Assembly: GCF_014635045.1 (NCBI RefSeq)
Contig: NZ_BMCF01000006.1
Coordinates: 1-64,000 of the forward strand
Reading direction: 5' to 3'
Length of the DNA stretch: 64,000 nucleotides
Origin: Staphylococcus nepalensis
GTDB taxonomy: Bacteria; Bacillota; Bacilli; Staphylococcales; Staphylococcaceae
Shown here: piece after piece, positions 48,604-58,328 of the stretch
How the letters are laid out: every line of letters starts with the position of its first letter
How positions within the stretch are numbered: position 1 is the first letter of the stretch
Program-made: the position numbers and the translations under genes
The notes under the pieces: generated by a model
Seen by the model: only the letters and a program-made list of their open reading frames with translations
What the model was told of the DNA's origin: nothing
The model's database searches: none

Positions 48604-49989
48604 CTAAAGTAAATAAGACATGAATGAAGTTGCTAATCCAAAGTAAATCAGCATACTCACAATATCATTAATTGTAGTTATAAATGGACCACTAGCTACT
48701 GCTGGATCAATGTTTAATTTATTCATTACTAAAGGTATCATTGAACCTACTAATGTACCAACTGTCATGGCAATCGTTAAACTACTTGCAACGATTGTAG
48801 CTAATATAGGTTGTCCATAAAGGATGAGTATAATAATAAATAATAAAATTGCGCAAACTAAACCACTTAAAAAGCCACTGCCCGCTTCTCTTAATGCCAC
48901 TTTAAAATTACTTTGTTCATCTATTTCACCTGTGGAAATATTACGAACAGAAACGGCAAGTGATTGTGTGCCAGAGTTACCAGACATACCACTAATAATC
49001 GGAATAAATGCAGCTAACAATGAAACTTGTGCCAACGTATCTTCAAATGACCCTAATATCGTTGCTGTTATCATTCCTAAAAATGTTAAAATGATAAGCC
49101 ACGGCAGACGCTTCTTAGCAGTTTTAATGACTGAATCATTGGTAGCATCGACATCTGAAACCCCTGCTAAACGTGAGTAGTCTTCACTAGCTTCTTCATC
49201 TATAACGTCTAAAATATCATCAATAGTTATAATCCCTAATAAATGATCTTGATAATCGACAACTGGCATAGCAATAAAGTCATAATCACGCATTTTTTGA
49301 GCTACGTCTTCTTGGTCATCAGCTGCGTTTGCGCTGATAACACGTTCGCTCATAATATCTTCAATATAAGCATCATTTTCTGCCACTATTAAATCTCTTA
49401 AAGACAAGACGCCAGCTAATTGTTTATGTTCATTAACAGCAAATATGACATAAATAGTTTCTGCATCTGGCGCTTGTTCCTTAACATGCATCAAAGCCTC
49501 TTTGACAGGCATAGTTGACTTTAATGAAATATATTCCGTCGTCATGATACCGCCGGCAGTGTCTTCATCATAATGGAGTAAAGCTTTAATTTCTTTAGCT
49601 TCATCACGGTTCATGAGTGTTAATAAGCTTACTATTTTCTGTTTAGACAATTGGTTCATAATGTCAACTGCATTATCGTATGACATGTCCTCTAACACTT
49701 TACTAGCATATGTAGCATCCATGGTATCAAAGAGCTCTTCATAATCTTCTTCATCAATTTCTAATTGTTCGAAGAAATCTGCTACTTCTTCAGGGGACAA
49801 TACTTCAAATATTTTTTGTCTAATCTCTTCGTCGCTATCTTCAAAGTATTCACTTTGTTCATATGTGTGCATCGCTAAGAATTCTTCTCTAAACGCATCT
49901 ATATGATTTTCATGTAGCAAGTTATCCAACATTGCTTGATCATATACTTGTTCATCTTCTAAAACGATTTGATCTTTTTCATTTGCCAA
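48604..49989 (-). CDS. mgtE: Magnesium transporter MgtE
   Basis: An Mg2+-gated Mg2+ channel. Order: MgtE N-domain (about 20-125), CBS pair (about 130-250, with GGIMTTEYISLKSTMPVKEAL and DDILDVIDEEASEDYSRLAGV), connecting helix, five helices (about 280-461) with GNSGTQSLAVSVR and the C-terminal NDIVSMLIYFGLA pore region. The ribosome site GGAGGTG covers an upstream in-frame ATG at 50004. The TTG at 49989 (MANEKDQI) sits 6 bases after it and is the better start. No M-box riboswitch lies upstream; the gene is inside an operon, so regulation is expected at the CBS domain. Confidence 0.92.
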   Translation of the reverse strand: MANEKDQIVLEDEQVYDQAMLDNLLHENHIDAFREEFLAMHTYEQSEYFEDSDEEIRQKIFEVLSPEEVADFFEQLEIDEEDYEELFDTMDATYASKVLEDMSYDNAVDIMNQLSKQKIVSLLTLMNRDEAKEIKALLHYDEDTAGGIMTTEYISLKSTMPVKEALMHVKEQAPDAETIYVIFAVNEHKQLAGVLSLRDLIVAENDAYIEDIMSERVISANAADDQEDVAQKMRDYDFIAMPVVDYQDHLLGIITIDDILDVIDEEASEDYSRLAGVSDVDATNDSVIKTAKKRLPWLIILTFLGMITATILGSFEDTLAQVSLLAAFIPIISGMSGNSGTQSLAVSVRNISTGEIDEQSNFKVALREAGSGFLSGLVCAILLFIIILILYGQPILATIVASSLTIAMTVGTLVGSMIPLVMNKLNIDPAVASGPFITTINDIVSMLIYFGLATSFMSYLL

Positions 49990-50015
49990 AAGTCCCACCT
50001 CCATGGTTAGTCAAA

Positions 50016-50870
50016 TTATATCATTTTAAATATATTTTCTATTGCGTCATATTTATCTTGAATTTCAATTGTTTCGTTGTAAATTGGGTGTATAAAGGAC
50101 ACTTTACTGCATCGTAATAATTGATGTTTATATATCGGATGTGTTCCACCATATAAATCATCGCCTACAATGGGGTGCCCTATATGTTGGAGATGTACAC
50201 GTATTTGATGTGTTCTACCCGTTAGTAACGTTATCTCGCACAAACTAGAATGATTTTCATATTGTAAGCATTTATATTTTGTTTTTGCTTGTTTTCCAGC
50301 AATATCTACGCGTCGCTGAATAATACTAGAAGGATCTCTACCGATTGGCGCATCTATCAGGCCTTGACTCCTTATTTTTCCATAACATATACATAAATAG
50401 GTTTTATCTATTACTGTTTTAGACATCAGATGATGTAGAAAACCATGTTTTGCTAAGATCACAATTCCTGAGGTATTTCGGTCAATTCTAGTCACAATAT
50501 GTGGGACCAACCATTGGTTTGTGTCTTTAAAATAGCCTAGCGCTTGTTCAACTAAACTAAAATGTTTATGGTCTCGTGATGGCGCACAATTTTGATTGGC
50601 TTCTTTAGATACAATTAATAAGTAATCATCTTCATATAAAATATTTAAAGGTTGATTAAATGGGTGTAAATTAGAACTTGCTGTTTCTTGACCTAATTGT
50701 ACATTTAATATATCTCCTATTTCTAGTTGTTTTCGAACGGTTTCTGGTTGCCCATTAACTATTAAAGCGCCATTATGTTTAATGGCGCTAATTGTGTTCT
50801 TGGAATACTGACGTTCTTGTAAAAAAGTTTTTAACATACACGTGCTTCCAATAATATAAGTGAATTGCAT
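50016..50870 (-). CDS. RluA/RluD-family pseudouridine synthase
   Basis: Converts uridine to pseudouridine in structured RNA. It has an N-terminal S4-like RNA-binding region (about 15-70) and the catalytic domain with VPHIVTRIDRNTSGIVILAKHG, where the Asp in RID(R) is catalytic, then KTYLCICYG, RTHQIRVHLQHIGHPIVGDDLYGG. Length 284. The ATG at 50870 overlaps the nadK stop (TAATG), showing coupling; an extra 16 in-frame codons inside nadK are rejected. The target position (23S or tRNA) is not predictable. Confidence 0.88.
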   Translation of the reverse strand: MQFTYIIGSTCMLKTFLQERQYSKNTISAIKHNGALIVNGQPETVRKQLEIGDILNVQLGQETASSNLHPFNQPLNILYEDDYLLIVSKEANQNCAPSRDHKHFSLVEQALGYFKDTNQWLVPHIVTRIDRNTSGIVILAKHGFLHHLMSKTVIDKTYLCICYGKIRSQGLIDAPIGRDPSSIIQRRVDIAGKQAKTKYKCLQYENHSSLCEITLLTGRTHQIRVHLQHIGHPIVGDDLYGGTHPIYKHQLLRCSKVSFIHPIYNETIEIQDKYDAIENIFKMI

Positions 50871-51679
50871 TACTCGTCGTCCCCACTGGAAATAAACGAA
50901 TCGTGCACTCTTTTCCAAAATGGAAATGGTCTAAATCTAGCGAATCTAATTTTTTCATTCGCTACTCTAAATTGAATTGCATTAACATTTTTATGTTTTA
51001 TACTGACATGATCGATTGTTGTTAAAATTGTATCATGATTTACAGGTGTAATAAGACATGTGTGATGCTTCGGTAACACTAAAGGCGAACCAACTGTTCT
51101 GAAAACTCTATTGTTAATAGACGCTATTTCAGCAATTTGCATTGCTTCTAAAGATGGATGTATCAAAGCGCCCCCTAAAGCCTTGTTGTAAGCAGTTGAA
51201 CCTGATGGCGTTGAAACACAAAGTCCATCTCCTCTAAAGCGTTCGAATTGATTACCTCTAATATTGACATCAACAACTAACGTTGAACCATTCTCTGTTT
51301 TCATCGTTGCTTCATTTAATGCTAAGTATCTTGTTTCATACCCATTGTTATTGTATCGTACAATAATTTCTAATAGTGGATATTCTATCACTTGGAATTC
51401 CGAATTATTAATTTCAATAATTAATTTTTCAACTTCATGTGGCAACCAATCAGCGTAAAATCCTAAATGACCTGTATGTACACCAACGAAAGCACACCGA
51501 GATAGCATATGGCTATATTGGTGGAATGCTTGTAATAATGTACCGTCCCCACCAACGGAAATGACAATTTCAGGATTTTCGGCGTCTTCAATCATTTTAA
51601 AGTCTTTCATATGATTAATCATCTTATGCTTTAAAGCGTTAGACTTGGAATCACCTTTAGACAAAATCGTATATCGCAT
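50870..51679 (-). CDS. nadK: NAD kinase
   Basis: Phosphorylates NAD to NADP with ATP in the cytosol. It has the [13 protein letters not shown] motif (catalytic Asp, about residues 44-56), [17 protein letters not shown] and the diacylglycerol-kinase-like [21 protein letters not shown]. Length 269 is typical of staphylococcal PpnK. It lies 11 bases downstream of relQ and overlaps the pseudouridine synthase gene by one base. Confidence 0.95.
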   Translation of the reverse strand: MRYTILSKGDSKSNALKHKMINHMKDFKMIEDAENPEIVISVGGDGTLLQAFHQYSHMLSRCAFVGVHTGHLGFYADWLPHEVEKLIIEINNSEFQVIEYPLLEIIVRYNNNGYETRYLALNEATMKTENGSTLVVDVNIRGNQFERFRGDGLCVSTPSGSTAYNKALGGALIHPSLEAMQIAEIASINNRVFRTVGSPLVLPKHHTCLITPVNHDTILTTIDHVSIKHKNVNAIQFRVANEKIRFARFRPFPFWKRVHDSFISSGDDE

Positions 51680-51690
51680 GATTACACCCC

Positions 51691-52326
51691 CTAATCATTA
51701 TTATGTTTTTTAGCGCGTTTTTTAGAATAATATTTTTGTGCTTCTTGTATTTCTTCTTTAATTTCTGACATTTCTTCATCAAGTAAAAATGCCGCTTCAG
51801 CCGCTCGTTCTAATCGGTGCTGAATTTCTGGAGGATAATCTCCATCATATTTATAACGTAAGGTGTGTTCAATCGTTGCCCAAAAGTTCATTGCTAATGT
51901 TCTGATTTGTATTTCAGCTAAAATTGATTTTTCGCCATTAAGTGTTTCGATTGGATATTCAATTATGACATGATATGAACGGTAACCACTTTGTTTCGTG
52001 TTACTAATATAGTCACGCTCTTCTACCACTTTAAAATCTTGACGTTGTCTCAAAAGATTAACAACAATATCAATATCATCTACAAATTGACACATTAATC
52101 TCAGACCTGCAATATCATACATTTCTTCGTGCAAACGGTCAAATGAAATTTGTCTTTTATTCGCTTTATCAATAATACTTGTCATTGGCTTAACGCGGCC
52201 TGTTACGAATTCAATCGGTGAAGCATTATCTTCTACATCGTATTGCTTTCTTAGGCCTTTTAGTTTAACTTTTAATTCATCAACTGCTTGTCTATATGGA
52301 GATAAAAACTGATCCCATTGATTCAT
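51691..52326 (-). CDS. relQ: Small alarmone synthetase RelQ
   Basis: A single-domain (p)ppGpp synthetase without hydrolase or regulatory domains. It has the RelA/SpoT synthetase fold: [19 protein letters not shown] (substrate and Mg binding), [55 protein letters not shown]. Length 211 and the RelQ-type order fit better than RelP. It is followed by nadK at 11 bases, the gene order known in staphylococci. RelQ enzymes are tetramers activated by pppGpp and inhibited by single-stranded RNA; whether this one is has not been shown. Confidence 0.92.
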   Translation of the reverse strand: MNQWDQFLSPYRQAVDELKVKLKGLRKQYDVEDNASPIEFVTGRVKPMTSIIDKANKRQISFDRLHEEMYDIAGLRLMCQFVDDIDIVVNLLRQRQDFKVVEERDYISNTKQSGYRSYHVIIEYPIETLNGEKSILAEIQIRTLAMNFWATIEHTLRYKYDGDYPPEIQHRLERAAEAAFLLDEEMSEIKEEIQEAQKYYSKKRAKKHNND

Positions 52327-52342
52327 TGTGCTTCACTCCGCT

Positions 52343-52690
52343 TCACTCTAATTCGAAAGTATCTTCCACAACAGAAACAAACGCCTTACCATAGTTTGAA
52401 TTACCTTGAATATTATCTAATATGTAATTAAGTTCTCTTCCGAATTGTTTTAATTCTAAATGATCATTAATTATTATTTTTTTGTTTTTATTTTCATGTA
52501 ACATTGACCATGTTTCTTGAACAAATATTAAATAGGAATAGGATTGGCCATCATCTAAGATATATGCAAAACTATAATTATCACTGTCAACAAGCATTTG
52601 TCCTGCTTCTTGTAAACCTTCCGTAGATTGTTCTGTATAACAATTTAAACTATCTTTTGTTACTTTAATTTCATTCACATAAATACGCAT
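52343..52690 (-). CDS. UPF0738 family protein
   Basis: A 115-residue soluble protein of a family widespread in staphylococci and bacilli. It shows alternating strands ([40 protein letters not shown]) with no catalytic motif. It is the first gene of a minus-strand unit continuing into relQ (16-bp gap) and diverges from the CYTH gene. AGGAGGAA precedes the ATG. Function unknown. Confidence 0.75.
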   Translation of the reverse strand: MRIYVNEIKVTKDSLNCYTEQSTEGLQEAGQMLVDSDNYSFAYILDDGQSYSYLIFVQETWSMLHENKNKKIIINDHLELKQFGRELNYILDNIQGNSNYGKAFVSVVEDTFELE

Positions 52691-52879
52691 GCTTGTTCCT
52701 CCTCATTCTTCATCATTTTAACATAATTATCCCGTACATAACACGTTACATGTCTATTATAATGTCATCAATATACTTTAATATAATATAATCATTTCCA
52801 CCTAGCGATGCAATTCAATTTAAATTAACTTACAAGTCCTTTAAAATGAATTATCATAAATATTTAAGGAGTGTGTATT

Positions 52880-53464
52880 GTGTCAACGAACAACGAAATC
52901 GAATTTAAGCAACTACTATCTAAAGCAAACTATCAGGACATTTATGACAAATATTTTTTAGATGAAAAAGCATTTAGCCAAACCAATTATTACATCGATA
53001 CATTAAACTTCGATTTAAAATCACATCAATCCGCATTGAGAATCAGAGTTAAAAACAATGCCTATGAAATGACTTTAAAAGTACCTGCAGAAATTGGTTT
53101 ACTAGAATACAACTTTGAAACCAATATTGAGCCTAAGCTAAATAAACAAATTGAAAGTCAAGATTTACCTGAAGATATATTAGATCAACTCTTAAATATG
53201 GGTATAGATATTGATTCATTAATTATTTTAGGTGATTTAACCACTGAACGCATCGAAAAGGAAATCGATGGCAATTTGCTTGTCTTAGATAAAAATCGTT
53301 ATCTTGGTTTTGAGGATTTTGAACTTGAATATGAAGTAGATGATTATAATGAAGGGTTAATTCAATTCAAATCTATTCTTAATCAATTTAATATAAAACA
53401 TGAAATGCCAAACAATAAAGTTCAAAGATTTTTCAATCGTAAATATAAATTAAGCAACAACTAG
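52880..53464 (+). CDS. CYTH domain protein (YjbK-like)
   Basis: A 194-residue CYTH-fold protein. The N-terminal ExExK signature reads NNEIEFKQLL, and basic and acidic strands of the tunnel follow (ALRIRVKNNAYEMTLKVP, YNFETNIE, GNLLVLDKNRYLG, FELEYEVDDYNEG). CYTH enzymes act on triphosphates or are adenylyl cyclases of class IV; the B. subtilis homologue YjbK has no assigned reaction. The GTG at 52880 is the start (AAGGAG 8 bases upstream); the GTG at 52871 touches that site. It heads a plus-strand unit with yjbI and yjbH. Confidence 0.82.
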   Translation: MSTNNEIEFKQLLSKANYQDIYDKYFLDEKAFSQTNYYIDTLNFDLKSHQSALRIRVKNNAYEMTLKVPAEIGLLEYNFETNIEPKLNKQIESQDLPEDILDQLLNMGIDIDSLIILGDLTTERIEKEIDGNLLVLDKNRYLGFEDFELEYEVDDYNEGLIQFKSILNQFNIKHEMPNNKVQRFFNRKYKLSNN

Positions 53465-53551
53465 TTGCGCACAATATTAAGAAGTCGAATTACTTCCAAA
53501 TGTAAAAATTCATGTTATATTAGTATTATATTAGCAGAATATGGTGATATT

Positions 53552-53923
53552 ATGACGCAAACACCTTACGAGGTTATTGGACAAGATGCCTTATTTAAAA
53601 TGATTGACCATTTTTATTATATGGTTGAACGTGATGATAGAATTAATCATTTGTTTCCTGGGGATTTTGAAGAAACAAATAGAAAACAAAAGCAATTCTT
53701 AACTCAATTTTTAGGTGGTCCGCAACTATACACAGAAGAACATGGTCATCCAATGTTAAAAAAACGACATTTAGAATTTGTAATAACAACTGATGAACGT
53801 GACGCATGGCTTGAAAATATGTACGAAGCAATTCAACAAGCACATTTTCCTGCGGGCGTCGGGGATTATTTATATGAACGATTACGTTTAACAGCGAATC
53901 ACATGGTTAATTCCGAAAATTAA
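53552..53923 (+). CDS. yjbI: Truncated haemoglobin (YjbI-like, group II)
   Basis: A 123-residue 2-on-2 globin. It has IDHFYYMVERDDRINHLFPGDFEE, KQKQFLTQFLGGPQLYTEEHGHPMLKKRHL with the proximal His in the KKRH segment, and WLENMYEAI with the distal-side Trp. The ATG at 53552 is the family start; 29 in-frame upstream codons are unsupported. It lies 17 bases upstream of yjbH; yjbIH is a known operon in staphylococci and bacilli. The role is thought to be oxygen or NO handling; unproven here. Confidence 0.85.
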   Translation: MTQTPYEVIGQDALFKMIDHFYYMVERDDRINHLFPGDFEETNRKQKQFLTQFLGGPQLYTEEHGHPMLKKRHLEFVITTDERDAWLENMYEAIQQAHFPAGVGDYLYERLRLTANHMVNSEN

Positions 53924-53940
53924 TTGTAGGTGAAAAAAAC

Positions 53941-54729
53941 ATGGCTGAAGAATTAAAATTAATAAATGCTAATAGTCGTGAAGATGCAAATCTTTCACCT
54001 TTGAGTAAGATAGAAATTTATTCCTTTTTCGATCCATTCAGTAAAGAATGCTTTAAATTGTCAGCAATACTTTCAAAATTACGTCTCGAATATAAACAAT
54101 ATATTAGCATCAGACACATTTTGAATCCTTCCTTAAGGGTATTGACGAAATGCCAAGCACAGAGCACATCAAATCTAGATAATATTGCTTTAGCTTATAA
54201 AGCTGCCGAACTCCAAGGACGCATACGAGCAGAACGCTTTATACACCTTGTTCAAAATGAGATTATACCGAAGCGTGATATTATCACCGAAGAGATGGTT
54301 AATAATTGCATTAGTAACGCAGGTCTTGATTATGAAGTCTTTAAAGAAGACTTACATAAAAGTGCTTTAAAGGAAAGCTTACAAGTTGATTTGCATATTG
54401 CTCGAGAAATGGAAATTGAAGAAGCCCCGTCCCTTGTTTTCTTTAATGAAGATATACAAGAAGAAGGTTTAAAAGTTGAAGGCTTATACCCTTATCATAT
54501 ATATACGTATATCATAAATGAACTTATTGGTACACCAATTGAAAAAGAACTTCCACCAAGTTTAGAATCTTACATTCAACAACAACAATTAGTAACCAAA
54601 GAAGAGTTACTGACTATTTATGAATGGCCTGAAAAATTATTGAATAAAGAACTGAAAAAATTAGCATTACAACAAAAAATAGAGAAACTACACTCTCCTG
54701 ATGGTAAATTTTGGAAATCTAAAGTTTGA
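53941..54729 (+). CDS. spxH: ClpXP adaptor YjbH/SpxH (DsbA-like)
   Basis: A 262-residue cytosolic protein that presents Spx to ClpXP for degradation. The N-terminal thioredoxin-like/DsbA domain begins IEIYSFFDPFSKECFKLSAIL, where a single Cys lies where DsbA has CxxC. The helical insertion and a C-terminal winged-like region (about 200-262, EELLTIYEWPEKLLNKELKKLALQQKIEKL) follow. Its target Spx is encoded at 59359-59754. Loss of yjbH in S. aureus raises Spx and alters beta-lactam resistance (known). GTGAAAA upstream is a weak site, so coupling with yjbI is likely. Confidence 0.9.
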   Translation: MAEELKLINANSREDANLSPLSKIEIYSFFDPFSKECFKLSAILSKLRLEYKQYISIRHILNPSLRVLTKCQAQSTSNLDNIALAYKAAELQGRIRAERFIHLVQNEIIPKRDIITEEMVNNCISNAGLDYEVFKEDLHKSALKESLQVDLHIAREMEIEEAPSLVFFNEDIQEEGLKVEGLYPYHIYTYIINELIGTPIEKELPPSLESYIQQQQLVTKEELLTIYEWPEKLLNKELKKLALQQKIEKLHSPDGKFWKSKV

Positions 54730-54801
54730 ATCCCATTTTATATTCAAAACAAAAAATGTAATACCATTTCAATTTTACAATCACGATATCCTAGTTCCAA
54801 T

Positions 54802-54842
54802 ACAAGAAGCACTGCCCAAAAATGGACAGTGCTTCTTTGTAT
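54802..54842 (+). terminator. Terminator of the CYTH-yjbI-yjbH unit
   Basis: ACAAGAAGCACTG pairs with CAGTGCTTCTTTGT (one G-T pair), with a 12-nt loop. Confidence 0.8.
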
Positions 54843-55256
54843 GTAATATTTATTGTGATCTGATCTCAATGATTAAGCAAAGTTAAACGGTTAAAATAAG
54901 TCTAAATATAGCATAAGCAAATGCTCCTTTTTACTACATTAACCCCTTCTATTTTACTTTATTTATTTAAACATTAAATACAGTTTGGTGATGCTAAAAT
55001 AACTGAATAGTTATTCAATATCTTATACATAACGTAACAGTTTTAAAAATAGGTATAAAAAAAACGCCGTGTCTGATTACACGGCGCTAAACAAAGGGGA
55101 TGGGAGAAATTTTTCACTTCAAACAAAGGGGTATGTTTGTTATGTGATTAATTTCATGTATATAATATAACACGCTGATATATACCTTTCAACCTTTTAA
55201 ATTAAATAAATCCACTTTGTCACAAACTTGTCATATTGTAAACGAATACATTCATA
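54843..55256. other. Spacer with minus-strand terminator
   Basis: No gene. A terminator for pepF lies at 55055-55088 (ACGCCGTGT / ACACGGCG; T-run on the minus strand). The remaining sequence is AT-rich with no recognisable function. Confidence 0.5.
55055..55088 (-). terminator. Terminator of pepF
   Basis: A 9-bp GC-rich stem (ACGCCGTGT / ACACGGCGc), with TTTTTTTTATACC following on the minus strand. It lies about 170 bases beyond the pepF stop. Confidence 0.85.
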
Positions 55257-57065
55257 CTAAGCTTTCATTAGTTTTTCAAAGGCGTCTAATTTTTGTTCAA
55301 ATACTTGGCAAGCTTGTTCAATTGGTTCTGGTGTCGTCATATCTACACCTGCATTTTTTAAGATTTCAATTGGATAATCTGAGCTTCCTTTTTTCAAGAA
55401 TTCATTAATATAACGTTCTACAGCAGGTTTACCTTCTGTTAAAATCTGATGACTTAAGCTCTGTGCTGCACTGTATCCGGTTGCATATTGATACACATAA
55501 TAATTCATATAGAAGTGCGGTATTCTTGACCACTCTTTACTAATATTTTCATCCGTTTCAACGGAATCACCAAAATATTTTCTATTTAAATCCGCATATA
55601 CTTCATTCATACGGTTTGCAGTTAATGGTTCTCCAGCTTCTTCTATTTGGTGAATTTTATGTTCAAATTCTGCAAACATTGTCTGTCTAAATAATGTCGC
55701 ACGGAAACGTTCAAGTTCTTGATTTAATAACAGTAATCTACGTTTATCGTCTAGGTGTTTATCCATATAGTCACTCAATAAAGCTTCGTTACAGGTCGAC
55801 GCGACTTCTGCTACAAAAATAGTATAGTCACTTAAGTTCGACGGCTGGTTTTGGCGACTGAAATAACTATGTGCAGAATGTCCGAATTCATGAACTAAAG
55901 TATATAAGTCTGAAACTGTATTTGACCAATTTAATAAAATAAATGGATTCGTTAAATGGGCGCCTGAAGAATAGCCGCCAGAACGTTTCCCTTTATTTTC
56001 AAATACATCTACCCAACGATTATTTAGCCCTTCTTCAACAACTTTCATATATTCTTCGCCCATTGGTTGTAATGCTTTTAGCATCCAATCTTTAGCTTCT
56101 TCATATGGCATTTCAAACTTAACATCTTTAACTAAAGGCGTATAAAGGTCATACATTTTCATATCTTCTAACCCTAAAAGTTCTTTGCGTAACTTAGTAT
56201 AACGATGTAGTAAAGGTAAGTATTTATGAACTGTTTTCACTAAATTATCATACACCGTTTCTGGAATGTGATTATTGCTTAAAGCTGCTTCTCTTGCAGT
56301 ATTGTAATGATGCGTTTTTGCGTTAAATACATTTTTCTTAACTTCTCCAGCTAAAGTCGCGCTAAGCGTATTATTGTATGCACCATATGCTTTATATAGG
56401 TTTTCATATGCAGACTGACGTAAAACGCGATCATCTGATTCTAAACATTTGATAAATGTACCTTGCGTTAGAGCGTGGCGCTGGCCATCTTTATCTATTG
56501 CATCTTCAAATTCTAAATCTGCATTGCTAAACATACCATAAACATTATCAGGCGTAGATAATGCATCTTGTGCCTCAGTCAATAATTTTTCTTTATCCGC
56601 GCTAAGCACATGAGGTCTTTTTTCATTAATTAATTTCAAATCAAATTGATAGCGTTTCAAATCTTCATTTTCTTCAATAAATGATTGAATCGTTGCTTCA
56701 TCGATTTGTAAAATTTCAGGTACTAGGAAACTCCAAGCAGAACTAAATTTTATGATTAATTGATGTGCACGTGACTCAAAACCTGTATATTTATCATTTG
56801 CAGTATCTTGATCTTGCTTTAAGTGCGCGTAAACATACACTTTTTCTAATTTAGAACCTAATGCATCTTCAAGTGCTAAAGCATTGTAAAGTGTAGTTGA
56901 ATTATCTGCTAAATGGCCAACAAATTGTTGTTCTTGACCTATATTATCTTCCACTTCTTTAAATGCTTTTTCAAAAGCTTCATCGGATTCAAAGATAGTA
57001 GATAAATCCCAAGTGTATTCAGGATATTTACGTTCTTGCTCTTCTCTTGTTAATTGTTGTGTCAT
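55257..57065 (-). CDS. pepF: Oligoendopeptidase F
   Basis: A cytosolic M3-family zinc metallopeptidase that cuts 7-17 residue peptides. The zinc site is H392-E393-F-G-H396 within LYTLVHEFGHSAHSYF, and the third ligand is a downstream Glu (VASTCNEALL segment). Length 602 is standard. It lies 53 bases downstream of coiA and likely shares a transcript. It acts on peptides brought in by Opp, encoded later in this window. Confidence 0.94.
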   Translation of the reverse strand: MTQQLTREEQERKYPEYTWDLSTIFESDEAFEKAFKEVEDNIGQEQQFVGHLADNSTTLYNALALEDALGSKLEKVYVYAHLKQDQDTANDKYTGFESRAHQLIIKFSSAWSFLVPEILQIDEATIQSFIEENEDLKRYQFDLKLINEKRPHVLSADKEKLLTEAQDALSTPDNVYGMFSNADLEFEDAIDKDGQRHALTQGTFIKCLESDDRVLRQSAYENLYKAYGAYNNTLSATLAGEVKKNVFNAKTHHYNTAREAALSNNHIPETVYDNLVKTVHKYLPLLHRYTKLRKELLGLEDMKMYDLYTPLVKDVKFEMPYEEAKDWMLKALQPMGEEYMKVVEEGLNNRWVDVFENKGKRSGGYSSGAHLTNPFILLNWSNTVSDLYTLVHEFGHSAHSYFSRQNQPSNLSDYTIFVAEVASTCNEALLSDYMDKHLDDKRRLLLLNQELERFRATLFRQTMFAEFEHKIHQIEEAGEPLTANRMNEVYADLNRKYFGDSVETDENISKEWSRIPHFYMNYYVYQYATGYSAAQSLSHQILTEGKPAVERYINEFLKKGSSDYPIEILKNAGVDMTTPEPIEQACQVFEQKLDAFEKLMKA

Positions 57066-57118
57066 AATATCTAGTAAACCTCCTATAAATTCATTAGTAT
57101 AATTTTCTCACGTAATAG

Positions 57119-58120
57119 TCAATTTTGCACGCTATAACACCCATGGATACCATAGAATTGCTTAAAAGACTGTACAACATTATACGTAATTTGCATTGTA
57201 TCTATATCTTCATTATAAAACCTATTAAATTTCAGTAAAGATTGAAATGCCCCAATTTGTAGCGTATGATTACGTAAAAAATACATGAGCTGTAATTGCC
57301 AATATATTGGATGGGATTTAATAAATATTTGTTCCGGAAAAACTATCCCTAAATAACGACTAACCCATTCATCCGTTAAGCGTAAGTTATACATAACACT
57401 TAAGCTAGGTTCCAAAACAGAACGCGCTTTACGACATTGGTTAATATAATGATATATTGATTTTCGAGTTAATTTAATCGACTGAGTTGGGCATTGAAAT
57501 GCCTCTGCGCTCTGAATAAAATTGATTAAATCATCAATCTCTAGTAGATATCTTTTGGCAATAAATCGCTGTCCTCCCAAAAAATAAACTATCCTATATA
57601 CATAAAACTTATCATGAATAGCGTCCCACGAAAATAGCAATCTATTGTGGCTATTTATAAAATTACGTTCATAATTTGATAGATAGAGTACGCATGTTTT
57701 GATATTATATTTCACATTTTTGATAATCCAAATCACTTTATAACCAATATTTTGCAACGATCTACTGCGTCTTACAATATGTGCTACCACTTCACTAGAA
57801 AATTGGATTTCAATTGCTATTGCATCATCAATAATCAAATCTGGATATTGATAACTATCAGGTATGTATGGCTCAATGCTTACTTTGTAATTTAATTTTT
57901 TCAATTTCTGAGCAATACAATATTTCAAATTATAATGTTCATGAGTTTCGCTTTTTTGACAGTATAAATGATTCCTTTTATAATGCGCGAAATGTGGCGT
58001 GATGATTTGCCCATTTTTTAATAGCACTTCACAATTACAAAATGGACAGCGGTATTGGTCTCCTTTTAGAGCAGACCCAGCCCAAACATTTTGATTTTGA
58101 CTATTCCTTGCATATAACAT
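57119..58120 (-). CDS. coiA: Competence protein CoiA-like
   Basis: A 333-residue protein with an N-terminal zinc-like segment (CPFCNCEVLLKNGQIITPHFAH, residues 25-46) and a PD-(D/E)XK-like nuclease core, PDLIIDDAIAIEIQFSSEV (about 92-110: P-D, then E-x-Q). The CoiA family is needed for transformation in streptococci. It is inferred to act on incoming DNA. It sits beside mecA and in the same window as comK, all competence-related. GTGAGGAG lies upstream of the ATG. No obvious ComK box was seen. Confidence 0.85.
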   Translation of the reverse strand: MLYARNSQNQNVWAGSALKGDQYRCPFCNCEVLLKNGQIITPHFAHYKRNHLYCQKSETHEHYNLKYCIAQKLKKLNYKVSIEPYIPDSYQYPDLIIDDAIAIEIQFSSEVVAHIVRRSRSLQNIGYKVIWIIKNVKYNIKTCVLYLSNYERNFINSHNRLLFSWDAIHDKFYVYRIVYFLGGQRFIAKRYLLEIDDLINFIQSAEAFQCPTQSIKLTRKSIYHYINQCRKARSVLEPSLSVMYNLRLTDEWVSRYLGIVFPEQIFIKSHPIYWQLQLMYFLRNHTLQIGAFQSLLKFNRFYNEDIDTMQITYNVVQSFKQFYGIHGCYSVQN

Positions 58121-58215
58121 GGCTCCTCACCTCGTTTATATACACGCAGAAGTCGACCTAATTACTACATGATTACATGATTATTAAAGTATTTATCCTA
58201 TATATGGATAGTCTA

Positions 58216-58262
58216 AATAAAAAAGCCATAAGTTAACTGTTACCAATTAACCTATGACTTCT
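58216..58262 (-). terminator. Terminator of mecA
   Basis: AAGTCATAGGTTAA pairs with TTAACTTATGGCTT on the minus strand, followed by TTTTATTT. Confidence 0.85.
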
Positions 58263-58328
58263 CTCAAAGCAATTAATTATACATTTTTGTTCATAATTGA
58301 ACTTATTTTAGTTTAATGTCATTTCTCA

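Noticed and set aside
48604-50004. ATG start for mgtE at 50004
   Set aside because: That ATG overlaps the ribosome binding site GGAGGTG itself; the TTG at 49989 is correctly spaced.
50005-50020. M-box magnesium riboswitch for mgtE
   Set aside because: Only 26 bases separate mgtE from the upstream pseudouridine synthase gene, so there is no room for the element.
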